A stretch of 64,000 bases of DNA from Allobosea sp. Tri-44 (GTDB taxonomy: Bacteria; Pseudomonadota; Alphaproteobacteria; Rhizobiales; Beijerinckiaceae). The DNA lies in the NCBI RefSeq assembly GCF_004123845.1, contig NZ_NBDP01000015.1:124001-188000 (forward strand), written 5' to 3'. Position 1 is the stretch's first letter; every line of letters starts with the position of its first letter. The notes under the pieces were generated by a model. That model made no database searches. It had not been told where the DNA came from and worked only from the letters and a program-made list of their open reading frames with translations. Shown here one piece after another: positions 8,683 to 17,249 of the stretch. The position numbers were made by a program, and so were the translations under genes.

Positions 8683-10421
8683 GACGCCACCGCCGGCTGG
8701 CGTTTAACATTCGGCAAACCGCCTTGCTTCAGCACCTTCTGCAGGATCTCCTCCTTCGGGCCGAAGGCCTGGATGCGGCCATCGGCCATCATCGCGAGAT
8801 GGTCGACGCCGGCAATCGCGGTCTGGCGATGGGTGACGACGATGACGATGCCGCCGCGCTCACGGACCCCGCGGATCGCCCGGGTCAGCGCCTCGTCGCC
8901 ATCATGGTCGAGATTGGAGTTGGGCTCGTCGAGCACGGTGAGGAAGGGCTCGCCATAGAGCGCCCGCGCCAGGCCGATGCGCTGGCGCTGGCCGCCGGAC
9001 AGGGTCGCCCCGGCTTCGCCGAGCTTCGTGTCATAGCCCTGCTCGAGCCGCAGGATCAGCTCATGCGCGCCGGCGGCCTGCGCCGCCGCGACGATCGCCC
9101 CGTCCTTGGCACCTTCATCGAAGCGGCCGATGTTCTGTGCCACCGTGCCCTCGAACAGCTCGATGTCCTGCGGCAGATAGCCGATATGGCGACCGAGCTC
9201 GCTCGGCTCCCATTGGCCGAGCGCGGCACCGTCGAGCCGGACCTCGCCCTTGAGCGGGCGCCAGACCCCGACCAGCGCCCGGACCAGCGTCGACTTGCCG
9301 GACGCGCTCGGCCCGATGATGCCGAGGCCCTGGCCGGCCTTGAGTACGAGCGAGACACCTTGCAGGATCGGCGCCTGCCTGCCCGGCGCGGCGACGATCA
9401 GCCCGTCGGCGGTAAGTTCACGGCGCGGCGCCGGCAAGGCTGTGCGCTCATTCTCAGCGAAGGCGGGCGAGTCCAGCACCTGCCGCAGCCGCTTCAGGCC
9501 CTGGCGCGCGCCGACGAAGCCCTTCCAATGGGCGACGGCGATCTCGATCGGCGCCAACGCGCGCGAGGTCATGATCGAGGCGGCGATCATCGCCCCGCCC
9601 GAGATCTCGTTATGCATGGCAAGATAGGCGCCGAGCCCCAGCACCGCCGATTGCAGCACCATGCGGAAGACCTTGGCGAAGGCGCCGATGCCGCTGGTCG
9701 CGTCCGAGCCGGCGAGCCAGTCGCGGACATGGCGCAGGTTGAGCTCGCGCCATTTGCGCTGGAAGGCGGGCGCCATGCCCATCGCCGTCAGCGCCTCGGC
9801 ATTGCGGCGGCTGGCCTCCGCGATCGCCTGCCGGGCCGCGCCGCTCATGAGCTGCGCCTTGGTCGCCTCGCGGCTCTTCAGCTCGGTCAGCCAAGTCAGC
9901 AGGACGATGACGAGGCCCCCAGTGACGACGAGCCAGCCGAGCCAGGGGTGGAGGAAGAAGGCGCCGGCCAGGAACAGCGGCAGCCAGGGCATGTCGAGCA
10001 GCGCGGTCGGGCCGAGCGAGGATAAAAAGCCGCGGAGCTGGTCGAGATCGCGGACCGGCTGCAACGCCTGCTCCGGCCGAAAGCCGAGCAGCGGCAGCTT
10101 CTGGGCCGCGGCGAAGGCGGATGGCGAGACCGCCTCGTCGAAGCGCGCGCCGATCCGGGCGAGCAGCCTGACGCGGATACCGTCGAGGAAGCCTTGCAGC
10201 ACATAGGCGGCGAGCAGCAGCAACGACAGGCCAATCAGCGTCTGGACGCTGCGCGAGCTCAGCACCCGGTCATAGACCTGGAGCATGTAGAACGAGCCCG
10301 ACAGCATCAAGAGGTTGATGACGCCAGAGAACACGCCGACGACCACGAACGAACCCCGGCACGACGCCAGCGCTGACGAGACGATCGAGGCCGAGGCAGA
10401 AGACGACACCGGTCGGCTCAA
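8679..10421 (-). CDS. Type I secretion ABC permease/ATPase (PrtD family)
   Basis: A 580-residue exporter subunit: an N-terminal transmembrane domain of about six helices beginning near FVVVGVFSGVINLLML, followed by an ATPase. Walker A is GPSASGKST, the signature is [12 protein letters not shown], Walker B is FLTVLDEPNSNLD and the switch is VVTHR. It secretes an unfolded substrate directly to the outside together with the HlyD partner. No RTX protein, protease or TolC gene is visible nearby, so the substrate is unknown. The start is TTG at 10421 or GTG at 10409; neither has a good ribosome-binding site. Confidence 0.9.
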   Translation of the reverse strand: MSRPVSSSASASIVSSALASCRGSFVVVGVFSGVINLLMLSGSFYMLQVYDRVLSSRSVQTLIGLSLLLLAAYVLQGFLDGIRVRLLARIGARFDEAVSPSAFAAAQKLPLLGFRPEQALQPVRDLDQLRGFLSSLGPTALLDMPWLPLFLAGAFFLHPWLGWLVVTGGLVIVLLTWLTELKSREATKAQLMSGAARQAIAEASRRNAEALTAMGMAPAFQRKWRELNLRHVRDWLAGSDATSGIGAFAKVFRMVLQSAVLGLGAYLAMHNEISGGAMIAASIMTSRALAPIEIAVAHWKGFVGARQGLKRLRQVLDSPAFAENERTALPAPRRELTADGLIVAAPGRQAPILQGVSLVLKAGQGLGIIGPSASGKSTLVRALVGVWRPLKGEVRLDGAALGQWEPSELGRHIGYLPQDIELFEGTVAQNIGRFDEGAKDGAIVAAAQAAGAHELILRLEQGYDTKLGEAGATLSGGQRQRIGLARALYGEPFLTVLDEPNSNLDHDGDEALTRAIRGVRERGGIVIVVTHRQTAIAGVDHLAMMADGRIQAFGPKEEILQKVLKQGGLPNVKRQPAVAS

Positions 10422-10512
10422 GGCGGGAACTCACTCATTAGGAGAAACGAGGTAACGCTACCCTCTGGGGTTGATCAAGTTCGAAGTTCGTTCTGGCCCA
10501 TCGAGAGGACCA

Positions 10513-10829
10513 GGACATAAAGCACCGCCGCTTCTCGGAAAAGCAGATCATCGCGATCTCGACGGGACCGGAATCCGGGTCTCGGTCGCGGATCTGTACC
10601 GCAAGCACGATATGAGCGACGCCAGCATCTACCAATGGAAAGCGAAGTTCGGCGGGATGGACGTGTCCGAGGCCCGGCGTCTTCCAACGCCGGAGGACGA
10701 GAACGCCAAGCTCAGACGGATGCTGGCCGATGCGATGCTGGACAACGTCGCGCTGAAGGACCTGCTGGGAAAGAAATGGTGACGCCCGCTGCCGAGCGTA
10801 AAGCGGTCGCGCATCTCGTGGCGCAGTAG
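10513..10829 (+). pseudogene. Decayed IS3-family insertion sequence (orfA plus orfB stub)
   Basis: Degenerate OrfA transposase. The start of the HTH is in one frame (HRRFSEKQIIAI) and the rest in another (DLYRKHDMSDASIYQWKAKFGG, read as two parts around SDASIYQW). The leucine-zipper part DENAKLRRMLADAMLDNVAL ends at a TGA at 10780-10782. An overlapping ATG at 10776 opens an OrfB start (MVTPAAERKAVAHL) that stops after 17 codons at 10829. The ATGGTGA overlap is the usual IS3 arrangement. An indel of a few bases near 10560 broke OrfA, and the catalytic DDE part of OrfB is gone. No terminal repeats were recognised. Confidence 0.75.
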
Positions 10830-10887
10830 ACGCCCGCAAGCAGCCGCTCGCTCACGATCAGCCTGCCTCGGCGACGACGATCCTGGA

Positions 10888-12519
10888 TCAGGCCGTAGCC
10901 TCTTCCGCAAGCCTTTCGCCCTGGCCGAACTCACGGCCCGGGATCGAGGCGAGCAGCGCCTTCGTATAGGGGTGCTGCGGCTCACCGAAGACCGTGCCGA
11001 TCGGCCCCGCCTCCACCACCTCCCCGCTCTTCATCACCGCGACGAGATCGCAGACCTGCGCGGCGACACGCAGGTCATGGGTGATGAAGACGATCGAGAG
11101 ACCGAGGCGCTCGCGCAATTCCGCCAGCAGCTTCAGCACCTGCGCCTGCACGGAGACATCGAGCGCCGAGACCGGCTCGTCGGCGACCAGCACCGCCGGC
11201 TCGAGCGCCAGTGCCCGGGCAAGGCCGATGCGCTGGCGCTGGCCGCCCGAGAATTCATGCGGATAGCGTTCGGTCGCTGCCGGGTCGAGCCCGACCAGCC
11301 CGAACAGCTCCTTGGCGCGGATCATCGCCTGAGGCCGCGCCATGCCGTGAACGATCAGCCCCTGCGCCACAGCCTCGCCGGCTTTGCGGCGCGGGTTCAG
11401 CGAGGCGAACGGGTCCTGGAACACCATCTGGATATCGCGCGTCGCCGAACGCATCTCCTCGCGGCTGAGGCTCGCGAGGTCGATGCCGTTCAGGCGGATC
11501 TCGCCGCTCTCCGGATCAATCAGGCGCACCAGGCAGCGCGCCAGGGTCGACTTGCCCGAGCCGGACTCGCCGACGATGCCGAGCGTCGCACCCTTGGGCA
11601 GCACCAGCGAGACATCCTTGACGGCATGGGTGACGCGCTGGCCGCGCCCGAGGAAGCCGCCGGTGCGGTAGGTCTTCGAGACATGGCCGATCGTCATGAT
11701 CGGCTCTGCGGACAAGGCCCGCGCCGGCGGCGCCTTGAGCGGCGGCACCGCGGCGATCAGTTGGCGGGTATAGGCATGCTGCGGGTTGCCGAGCACGGCC
11801 TCGGTCTCGCCTTGCTCGACGACCTCGCCCTTGCTCATCACCGCGACTCGGTCGGCAATCTCGGCGACGACGCCGAAATCATGGGTGATGAACAGGACGG
11901 CCGTGCCCTTGCGGCGCTGCAGGTCGCGGATCAGCTTGAGGATCTGCGCCTGGGTGGTGACGTCGAGCGCCGTGGTCGGCTCGTCGGCGATCAGCACCTT
12001 GGGATCAAGCGCCAGCGCCATCGCGATCATGGCGCGCTGGCGCTGGCCGCCGGAAAGCTCGTGCGGATAGGCCTTGAAGGCGAGTGCCGGATCGGGAATG
12101 CGCACCTCGTCGAGCAGCGCGAGCGTGCGGGCCTTGATCCCGGCTGCCGATAGCTCGGTATGCAGCTCGAACATCTCGCCGATCTGGTCGCCGATGCTGC
12201 GCAGCGGGTTGAGCGCCGTCATCGGCTCCTGGAAGATCATGGCGATGCCGGCGCCGCGCACCTTGCGCATCTCGGCTTCGCTGAGCCCGCAGAGGTCGCG
12301 CCCCTCGAACAGGATGCGGCCGCCGTCGATCGTGACGCCGCCGGGCAGGAGCCGCATGATCGCGTTGGCGGTCATCGACTTGCCGGAGCCGGATTCGCCG
12401 ACGACGCAGAGGATCTCGTTCGCCGCCAGAGCGAGCGAGACCTTTTCCATGGCGTGCGAGCGGTCGCCGCCAGCCGGCAGCTTCACGCTGACATCGTCGA
12501 GGACGAGGATCGGGCTCAT
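10888..12519 (-). CDS. Dipeptide/oligopeptide ABC transporter ATPase, DppD-DppF fusion
   Basis: A 543-residue protein with two complete ABC ATPase domains in tandem, corresponding to DppD and DppF fused. Domain one has GESGSGKS near residue 38 and [19 protein letters not shown]. Domain two has [10 protein letters not shown] and [19 protein letters not shown] with Walker [15 protein letters not shown]. Each ends with the family tail ([30 protein letters not shown]). The start MSPILVLDD at 12519 overlaps the stop of the permease gene (ATGA); the frame stays open upstream but that part is antisense-like. It energises the importer made by the next genes. Confidence 0.93.
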   Translation of the reverse strand: MSPILVLDDVSVKLPAGGDRSHAMEKVSLALAANEILCVVGESGSGKSMTANAIMRLLPGGVTIDGGRILFEGRDLCGLSEAEMRKVRGAGIAMIFQEPMTALNPLRSIGDQIGEMFELHTELSAAGIKARTLALLDEVRIPDPALAFKAYPHELSGGQRQRAMIAMALALDPKVLIADEPTTALDVTTQAQILKLIRDLQRRKGTAVLFITHDFGVVAEIADRVAVMSKGEVVEQGETEAVLGNPQHAYTRQLIAAVPPLKAPPARALSAEPIMTIGHVSKTYRTGGFLGRGQRVTHAVKDVSLVLPKGATLGIVGESGSGKSTLARCLVRLIDPESGEIRLNGIDLASLSREEMRSATRDIQMVFQDPFASLNPRRKAGEAVAQGLIVHGMARPQAMIRAKELFGLVGLDPAATERYPHEFSGGQRQRIGLARALALEPAVLVADEPVSALDVSVQAQVLKLLAELRERLGLSIVFITHDLRVAAQVCDLVAVMKSGEVVEAGPIGTVFGEPQHPYTKALLASIPGREFGQGERLAEEATA

Positions 12520-13346
12520 CGGCTCTTCAGCCTCGGATTGAGGGCATCGTTGAGCCCCTGCCCGACCAGCGAGACGGCGAGCACGGTGACGAGGATGGCG
12601 ATGCCGGGGATGGCCGAGACATACCATTGCACGCGCAGCACGTCGCGGCCTGCGCCGATCAGATTGCCCCAGGAGGCGACGTTCGGATCGGAGAGCTTGA
12701 GGAAGGCGAGCGCGCTTTCGAGCAGGATCGCGATCGCCATCACGACGCTGGCATAGACGATCACCGGTGGCAGCGCGTTCGGCAGGATCTCGCCGAAGAT
12801 CAGCCTGGCATCCTTGAGGCCGAGCGTTCGGCCCGCCTGCACGAATTCCCGGTTGCGCAGCGAGAGGAACTCGGCCCGCGTCAGTCGGGCCGAGGCCGGC
12901 CATGAGACGATGCCGATGGCGACAGTGACGGTGGTGATGGTCGAGCCGAAAACCGCGACCAGCACCAGCAGCAGCAGAAAGTTCGGCAGGGTCTGGAACG
13001 CCTCGGTAACGCGCATCAGCGCGGTATCAACCCAGCTGCCGTAGTAGCCGGCGAGGGCGCCGATGGTGATGCCGATCATGACCGAGATCACCGTCGCGAC
13101 GCCGCCGATCAGCAGCGAGATGCGCGCGCCATGGAAGATCTGGGCGGCGATGTCGCGGCCGGAATTGTCGGTGCCGAGCAGGAAGCGCGGATTGCTGAAC
13201 GGCCAGATCAGCGGCCGCCCGGCGAGCGCCAGCGGGTCGCGCGGATAGAGAAAGTCGGCGCTCGCGGCCATGGCGAGCACGAGGATGAGCAGCAAGAGGC
13301 CGATGACCGCCGGCGGGCTGCGGACATAGAGCTTCACCAGATCCAT
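12516..13346 (-). CDS. Peptide/opine-type ABC transporter permease (DppC family)
   Basis: A 276-residue inner-membrane permease with about six hydrophobic helices, the conserved DNSGRDIAAQIFHGARISL segment and the C-terminal motif VTVLAVSLVGQGLNDALNPRLK typical of DppC/OppC. It pairs with the DppB-type permease whose gene ends 3 bp upstream, and overlaps the fused ATPase gene by 4 bp. The substrate cannot be read from the sequence; peptides, opines, glutathione and nickel chelates are all transported by this family. Confidence 0.92.
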   Translation of the reverse strand: MDLVKLYVRSPPAVIGLLLLILVLAMAASADFLYPRDPLALAGRPLIWPFSNPRFLLGTDNSGRDIAAQIFHGARISLLIGGVATVISVMIGITIGALAGYYGSWVDTALMRVTEAFQTLPNFLLLLVLVAVFGSTITTVTVAIGIVSWPASARLTRAEFLSLRNREFVQAGRTLGLKDARLIFGEILPNALPPVIVYASVVMAIAILLESALAFLKLSDPNVASWGNLIGAGRDVLRVQWYVSAIPGIAILVTVLAVSLVGQGLNDALNPRLKSR

Positions 13347-13349
13347 GGC

Positions 13350-14327
13350 TCAGCTCCCGGTCGTGATGCGCGGGTCGAGCCGGGCATAGAGCAGATCGAC
13401 GATGAAGTTGACGGCGATCACCAGCAGCGCCGAGACGAAGACGATACCGAGCAGCGTGTTGAGGTCGCGCTGGATCACCGATTCATAGGCGAGGCGCCCA
13501 AGCCCCGGCAGCGAGAATACGCTCTCCACCACGACCGAGCCGCCGAGCATGGTGCCGGCCTGCAGGCCGATCAGCGTGACCATAGGCAGCAGCGCGTTGC
13601 GCAGCACATGGCGGACTACGACGCGTGTCTCGTCCATGCCCTTCGAGCGCGCCGTGCGGACGAAATCGAGGTTCAGTACCTCGAGCATCGAGCCGCGCAT
13701 GATGCGGAGATAAATCGCCATATAGAACAGGCCGAGCGTCAGCGTCGGCAGGACGAGGTGCAGGGCGATGTCGAGCGACCGCCGCAAGCCCGTGTAGCTT
13801 ACGGTGATGTCCTCGAAGCCGCCGGCCGGCAGCCATTGCAGGTAGATCGAGAAGACGACGATCGCCATCAGCCCGAACCAGAAGGTCGGCATCGCATAGA
13901 ACATCAGGCCGAAGGTGGAGATCAGCGTATCCGGCCATTTGTTGACGCCGCGCGCCGCGACGACGCCCAGGATCAGCCCGAAGAAGAAGGCGAAGGAGAG
14001 CGAGGCGGTCATCAAAAGGATGGTCGCCGGCAGCCGCTCGGCGATCACCGTCGCCACCGGCTTGCCGTAGATCGCGGAGAAGCCGAGATCGAGCCTGACC
14101 AGCCGCCAGAGATAATTGCCGAGCTGGGCCCAGACCGAGAGGTCGAGCCCGTAGAATTCGCGCAATTGCCTGGCGGTGGTAGCGTCGCCGCCACCCATCT
14201 GCGCCATCATCGCATCGACGGTGTCGCCAGGCGCGAGCTGCAGCAGCAGGAAGACCCCGATCAGGATCAGGAAGAGCGTCGGGATCGAGGCGGCAAGACG
14301 CCGCCCAGCAAGAGTCAGGACACGCAT
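13350..14327 (-). CDS. Peptide/opine-type ABC transporter permease (DppB family)
   Basis: A 325-residue DppB/OppB-type permease. It begins with the family's N-terminal helix (RRLAASIPTLFLILIGVFLL) and has the typical PGDTVDAMM and LDLGFS segments. The EAA-like loop near LDFVRTARSKGMDETRVV and the C-terminal LLYARLDPRI complete the pattern. It forms the translocation pore with the DppC-type partner encoded immediately downstream. The binding-protein gene precedes it by 40 bp, so all four components form one operon read right to left. Confidence 0.92.
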   Translation of the reverse strand: MRVLTLAGRRLAASIPTLFLILIGVFLLLQLAPGDTVDAMMAQMGGGDATTARQLREFYGLDLSVWAQLGNYLWRLVRLDLGFSAIYGKPVATVIAERLPATILLMTASLSFAFFFGLILGVVAARGVNKWPDTLISTFGLMFYAMPTFWFGLMAIVVFSIYLQWLPAGGFEDITVSYTGLRRSLDIALHLVLPTLTLGLFYMAIYLRIMRGSMLEVLNLDFVRTARSKGMDETRVVVRHVLRNALLPMVTLIGLQAGTMLGGSVVVESVFSLPGLGRLAYESVIQRDLNTLLGIVFVSALLVIAVNFIVDLLYARLDPRITTGS

Positions 14328-14367
14328 GGGAACCGGCCGAATTCGGCTGCGGGGGTGAGCGAAGGGA

Positions 14368-15972
14368 TCACTCCGCCAGCCACAGATCGTGCCAGGAAGA
14401 GGAGCCCCAGCGCGGCGTGTTGGAGTGGTTGCGGGCCTTGGCGCTGATCGCGGTCAGGAAGATCTGCTCGATCGGCGTCCAGATCGGCAGCTCGGTGTTG
14501 GCGCGCCGCACGAAGTCGCCATAGAGCGCCTTGCGCTTGGCCGCATCGACCTCGGTCGCCGCATCGTCGATCAGCTTGTCGATGGCCGGGTCGGTCCAGT
14601 CCCACTGATTGGTCCAGGGCGCGCCCTTCGGCTGGCCGGAACGGTACCACACCGTGGTCGAGACGGCCGGGTCGTTGCGGTACTGGTGCCAGCCGGTGGC
14701 GAGATCGAAGGCGTGGTCGTCATAGACCTGCTTCAGATAGCCGCCGCCATCGTTGCGGACGATGTCGACCTTGATGCCGACATCGGCGAGCGACTGCTGG
14801 ATGAAGGTGGCAAAGAGCGTGATGTCCTCGCCCCAGGGCGCAGGCAAAAGCCGCAGCGAGAAGCGCGTACCACCGGCGCCGGGCTTGAAGCCGGCCTCGT
14901 CGAGCAGCCTGGCGGCGAGCTTCTTGTCGAATGGATATTGCGGGCCGTTGTCGGCCGGATAGAAATCGGTCGAGACCGAGGGGATCGGCCCGGTGCCGCG
15001 CTTGGCGAAATCGCCGAGGAAGTTCTCGATGAAGAACGGAATGTCGAGCGCGTGTGCAATGGCGCGCCTGACGCGAATGTCGGCGAGCTCCTTGCGGCGG
15101 AAATTGAACTCGACCGTGTTGGTGCGGGCGTTGCCCTCATTGCCCTTGGTCGAGACGATGAAGCGCGGGTCCTTGCCGAGGCGGGCCGAGTCCGAGATCG
15201 TCAGGCCCGAGAACGGGCTGTAATGGATCTGTCCCGCCTCCATCTGGGCGGCGGCCGCGGCGCGGTCGGTGACCACACGCCAGACGATCCGGTCGAGATA
15301 AGGCGCGTTGGCGCGCCAGTAGTTCTGGTTGCGCTCGGCGATGACGTGCTGGCCGCGCTCATACTGCACGAACTTGAACGGGCCGGTGCCGACCGGCGCG
15401 AGATTGACCGGGTTCTGGCGGATGTCGCCCTTGCCTTCGTAGAGATGGCGCGGCGAGACATAGCCGAGGTCCGGCAGCGCCCGCAGCAGCAGGTTGAGCG
15501 GCATCGGGCGCTCGTAGCGGAACACCGCCGTCAGCGGATCGGGCGTGTCAACCGCGGTGAGGAAGAGCTGCAGCGTGGTGCCGTAGTTCAGGATCTTCTT
15601 CCACATCTCCATCGCCGTGAACTGCACGTCGGCGGAGGTGAAGGGCTTGCCATCATGCCAGGTCACGCCGGGGCGGAGCTTGAAGGTGATGGTCTTGCCG
15701 TCGGGCGCGGCTTCCCAGCTCTCGGCGAGCACGCCGACCGGCTGGCCCTTGGCGTCGAGGTCGACCAGCTGCTCCTGGATCTTGCCGCCGATGATGTAGA
15801 CGCCGGTCGAGGCCTGCAGGCTCGGGTTCAGCTGGCGCTGCTCAGCGCCGTAGTGGACGGTGAAGACACCGCGCTTGCGTGGCGTTTCCTGGCCGAAGGA
15901 GCGCATCGGGAACAGCACGCTGGAGGCGATGGCAGCGCTGGTCTTCAGCGCGGCGCGGCGGGTCATATCCAT
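14368..15972 (-). CDS. ABC transporter substrate-binding protein, family 5 (DppA/OppA type)
   Basis: A 534-residue periplasmic binding protein. The start MDMTRRAALKTSAA at 15972 is favoured by CAGGAG seven bases upstream; an earlier in-frame start (16035) lacks support. The n-region TRRAALKTS resembles a Tat signal. Family 5 hallmarks are LAESWEAAPDGKTITFKLRPGVTW (shown here in two parts around DGKTITF), the DVQFT segment, and GTGPFKF. First gene of the peptide-type ABC operon. The ligand cannot be determined by eye. The glyoxalase-like gene 98 bp upstream on the same strand may belong to the same transcription unit. Confidence 0.9.
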   Translation of the reverse strand: MDMTRRAALKTSAAIASSVLFPMRSFGQETPRKRGVFTVHYGAEQRQLNPSLQASTGVYIIGGKIQEQLVDLDAKGQPVGVLAESWEAAPDGKTITFKLRPGVTWHDGKPFTSADVQFTAMEMWKKILNYGTTLQLFLTAVDTPDPLTAVFRYERPMPLNLLLRALPDLGYVSPRHLYEGKGDIRQNPVNLAPVGTGPFKFVQYERGQHVIAERNQNYWRANAPYLDRIVWRVVTDRAAAAAQMEAGQIHYSPFSGLTISDSARLGKDPRFIVSTKGNEGNARTNTVEFNFRRKELADIRVRRAIAHALDIPFFIENFLGDFAKRGTGPIPSVSTDFYPADNGPQYPFDKKLAARLLDEAGFKPGAGGTRFSLRLLPAPWGEDITLFATFIQQSLADVGIKVDIVRNDGGGYLKQVYDDHAFDLATGWHQYRNDPAVSTTVWYRSGQPKGAPWTNQWDWTDPAIDKLIDDAATEVDAAKRKALYGDFVRRANTELPIWTPIEQIFLTAISAKARNHSNTPRWGSSSWHDLWLAE

Positions 15973-16070
15973 GGATGGTCTCCTGGGGCCGGCGTGCAGG
16001 CTCGGCACGATGCGGTCGTGGCCAGGCCCCGTCAATGCGACGGGGCCGTTCTCGAAAGGGTGAAGCCAGC

Positions 16071-16922
16071 CTATTGCGGCAAGAAGCTCACGATCAGGCC
16101 ATTGGCGGAGGCTGCGGGAACGCTGAGCGCCGCGCCATGGCGGACGCCGACAGGGCCGAGCGCCTTGGCAGCGCCATCAAGATCAGAGCTCGCCAGCACG
16201 ATCGCCGCGGCGCCGGCAGGCGCCGCTCCGACCCGCATCGCATCCGGATAGCGCCGGGCGAGGCTGTCGGCGTCATAGAACAGGAGGTCGGCGCGCTTGC
16301 CGCCCGACGGCACCAGCCAGGCATCGTCCTGCTGCTTCACCGGCTCGTCGATCAGCCGGCTCAGATGCTCGGCCGCGGCCTTGGCATCGTTGGCGAGCAC
16401 CTCGACGCGGATGATGCGGTTCGCGCCATTGGCGTGGCTCTGCAGTTCCGGGATCCAGACCGTCTCGCGGGTCAGATGCTGGCAGGCGAAGATGCGCAGG
16501 CTGCCGGGGGTCTCGTCGAGCGGCCAGCGGAAGACGTTGAACTTGGCCTCACCCTTGCCGCCATTGGGCAGGTCGACCGGACGGCCGAAATGGACAGGAC
16601 CGAGCGCCTCCAACCCTCGGCTCTTGAGTTCGGCGGCGCCGGCGGCGGCATCATCCGTGGTGAAGGCGGCCCGCTCGATGCCCTCGCGCTCCCTTAGAAA
16701 GTCGCGGGTGGGCTTGTTGTGCTCGGTCTCGGCCAGGATGCCGAGCAGCTCGACATAGTCCTCGCCGAACATGATCGTGTAGTTGCCGCTGCCGAGAATG
16801 GGCGAATGCGTGCCGCGCGGCGAGACGGTGAAGCCGAGGCTCTGCCATTGCCGGGCCGACGCGTCGAGATCGCGAACCGTCACCACGACATGATCGAGAC
16901 CGAGAATGTGCTTGAGCGGCAT
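16071..16922 (-). CDS. VOC/glyoxalase-like domain protein
   Basis: A 283-residue protein with an N-terminal vicinal-oxygen-chelate fold. It starts with GLDHVVVTVRDLDASARQW and continues FTVSPRGTHSPILGSGNYTI and DYVELLGI, matching the glyoxalase-like group (PF13468 type). The second half is a degenerate repeat of the fold (RIIRVEVLANDAKAAAEHL). Such proteins bind or convert small carbonyl or aromatic compounds; the reaction is not known here. It lies upstream of the peptide-type ABC operon in the same orientation, which suggests a shared substrate pathway. Confidence 0.75.
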   Translation of the reverse strand: MPLKHILGLDHVVVTVRDLDASARQWQSLGFTVSPRGTHSPILGSGNYTIMFGEDYVELLGILAETEHNKPTRDFLREREGIERAAFTTDDAAAGAAELKSRGLEALGPVHFGRPVDLPNGGKGEAKFNVFRWPLDETPGSLRIFACQHLTRETVWIPELQSHANGANRIIRVEVLANDAKAAAEHLSRLIDEPVKQQDDAWLVPSGGKRADLLFYDADSLARRYPDAMRVGAAPAGAAAIVLASSDLDGAAKALGPVGVRHGAALSVPAASANGLIVSFLPQ

Positions 16923-17249
16923 GACGCCCCCTAGTGACCAGAACCCAACGGAAGGGAGAGTTCATCCGAACGGAGGTTAGGGCGCAACCGCTCCGGGATG
17001 ACGATTCCAGCAACCCCCGCTGCGTGGGAGACATAGCGTCGGGAGAATAGTCTTTTCAAGAACCCGAGAGACGAAGCCAAAATTTGGTAGAATTTGTTCG
17101 CCTCCGGCAAGCTAAGTAGTAAATTATTCTACGGCAGGTGAAGCGCTAGGAACAGCCTACTTGCGGCCTCGCGGGCATGGCGGCAAGGATACGGGTAAGC
17201 CCGCAGCGCGGGCCCTCGCTCGCCTCCTCCCAGCCGAAAGACGCCGCCG
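16923..17249. other. Divergent intergenic region with an inverted repeat
   Basis: 327 bp without a convincing gene, between the divergent VOC-type and FAD oxidoreductase genes. The middle is clearly AT-richer than its surroundings. GTAGAAT at 17087-17093 and ATTCTAC at 17126-17132 form a perfect 7-bp inverted repeat 32 bp apart. A nested GTAG...CTAC lies at 17116-17132. These are plausible operator or promoter elements for one or both genes; I cannot assign a regulator. Confidence 0.35.

Noticed and set aside
8724-10025. 433-codon open frame on the plus strand
   Set aside because: Antisense to the type I secretion ABC gene; its product is a charged low-complexity string without family motifs.
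10830-10887. Possible inverted continuation of IS3 orfB on the minus strand
   Set aside because: A short VSER-like stretch appears, but it is too brief and interrupted to support an inverted transposase fragment.
14389-16251. 620-codon open frame on the plus strand
   Set aside because: Antisense to the family 5 binding-protein gene, whose motifs and ribosome-binding site are convincing.
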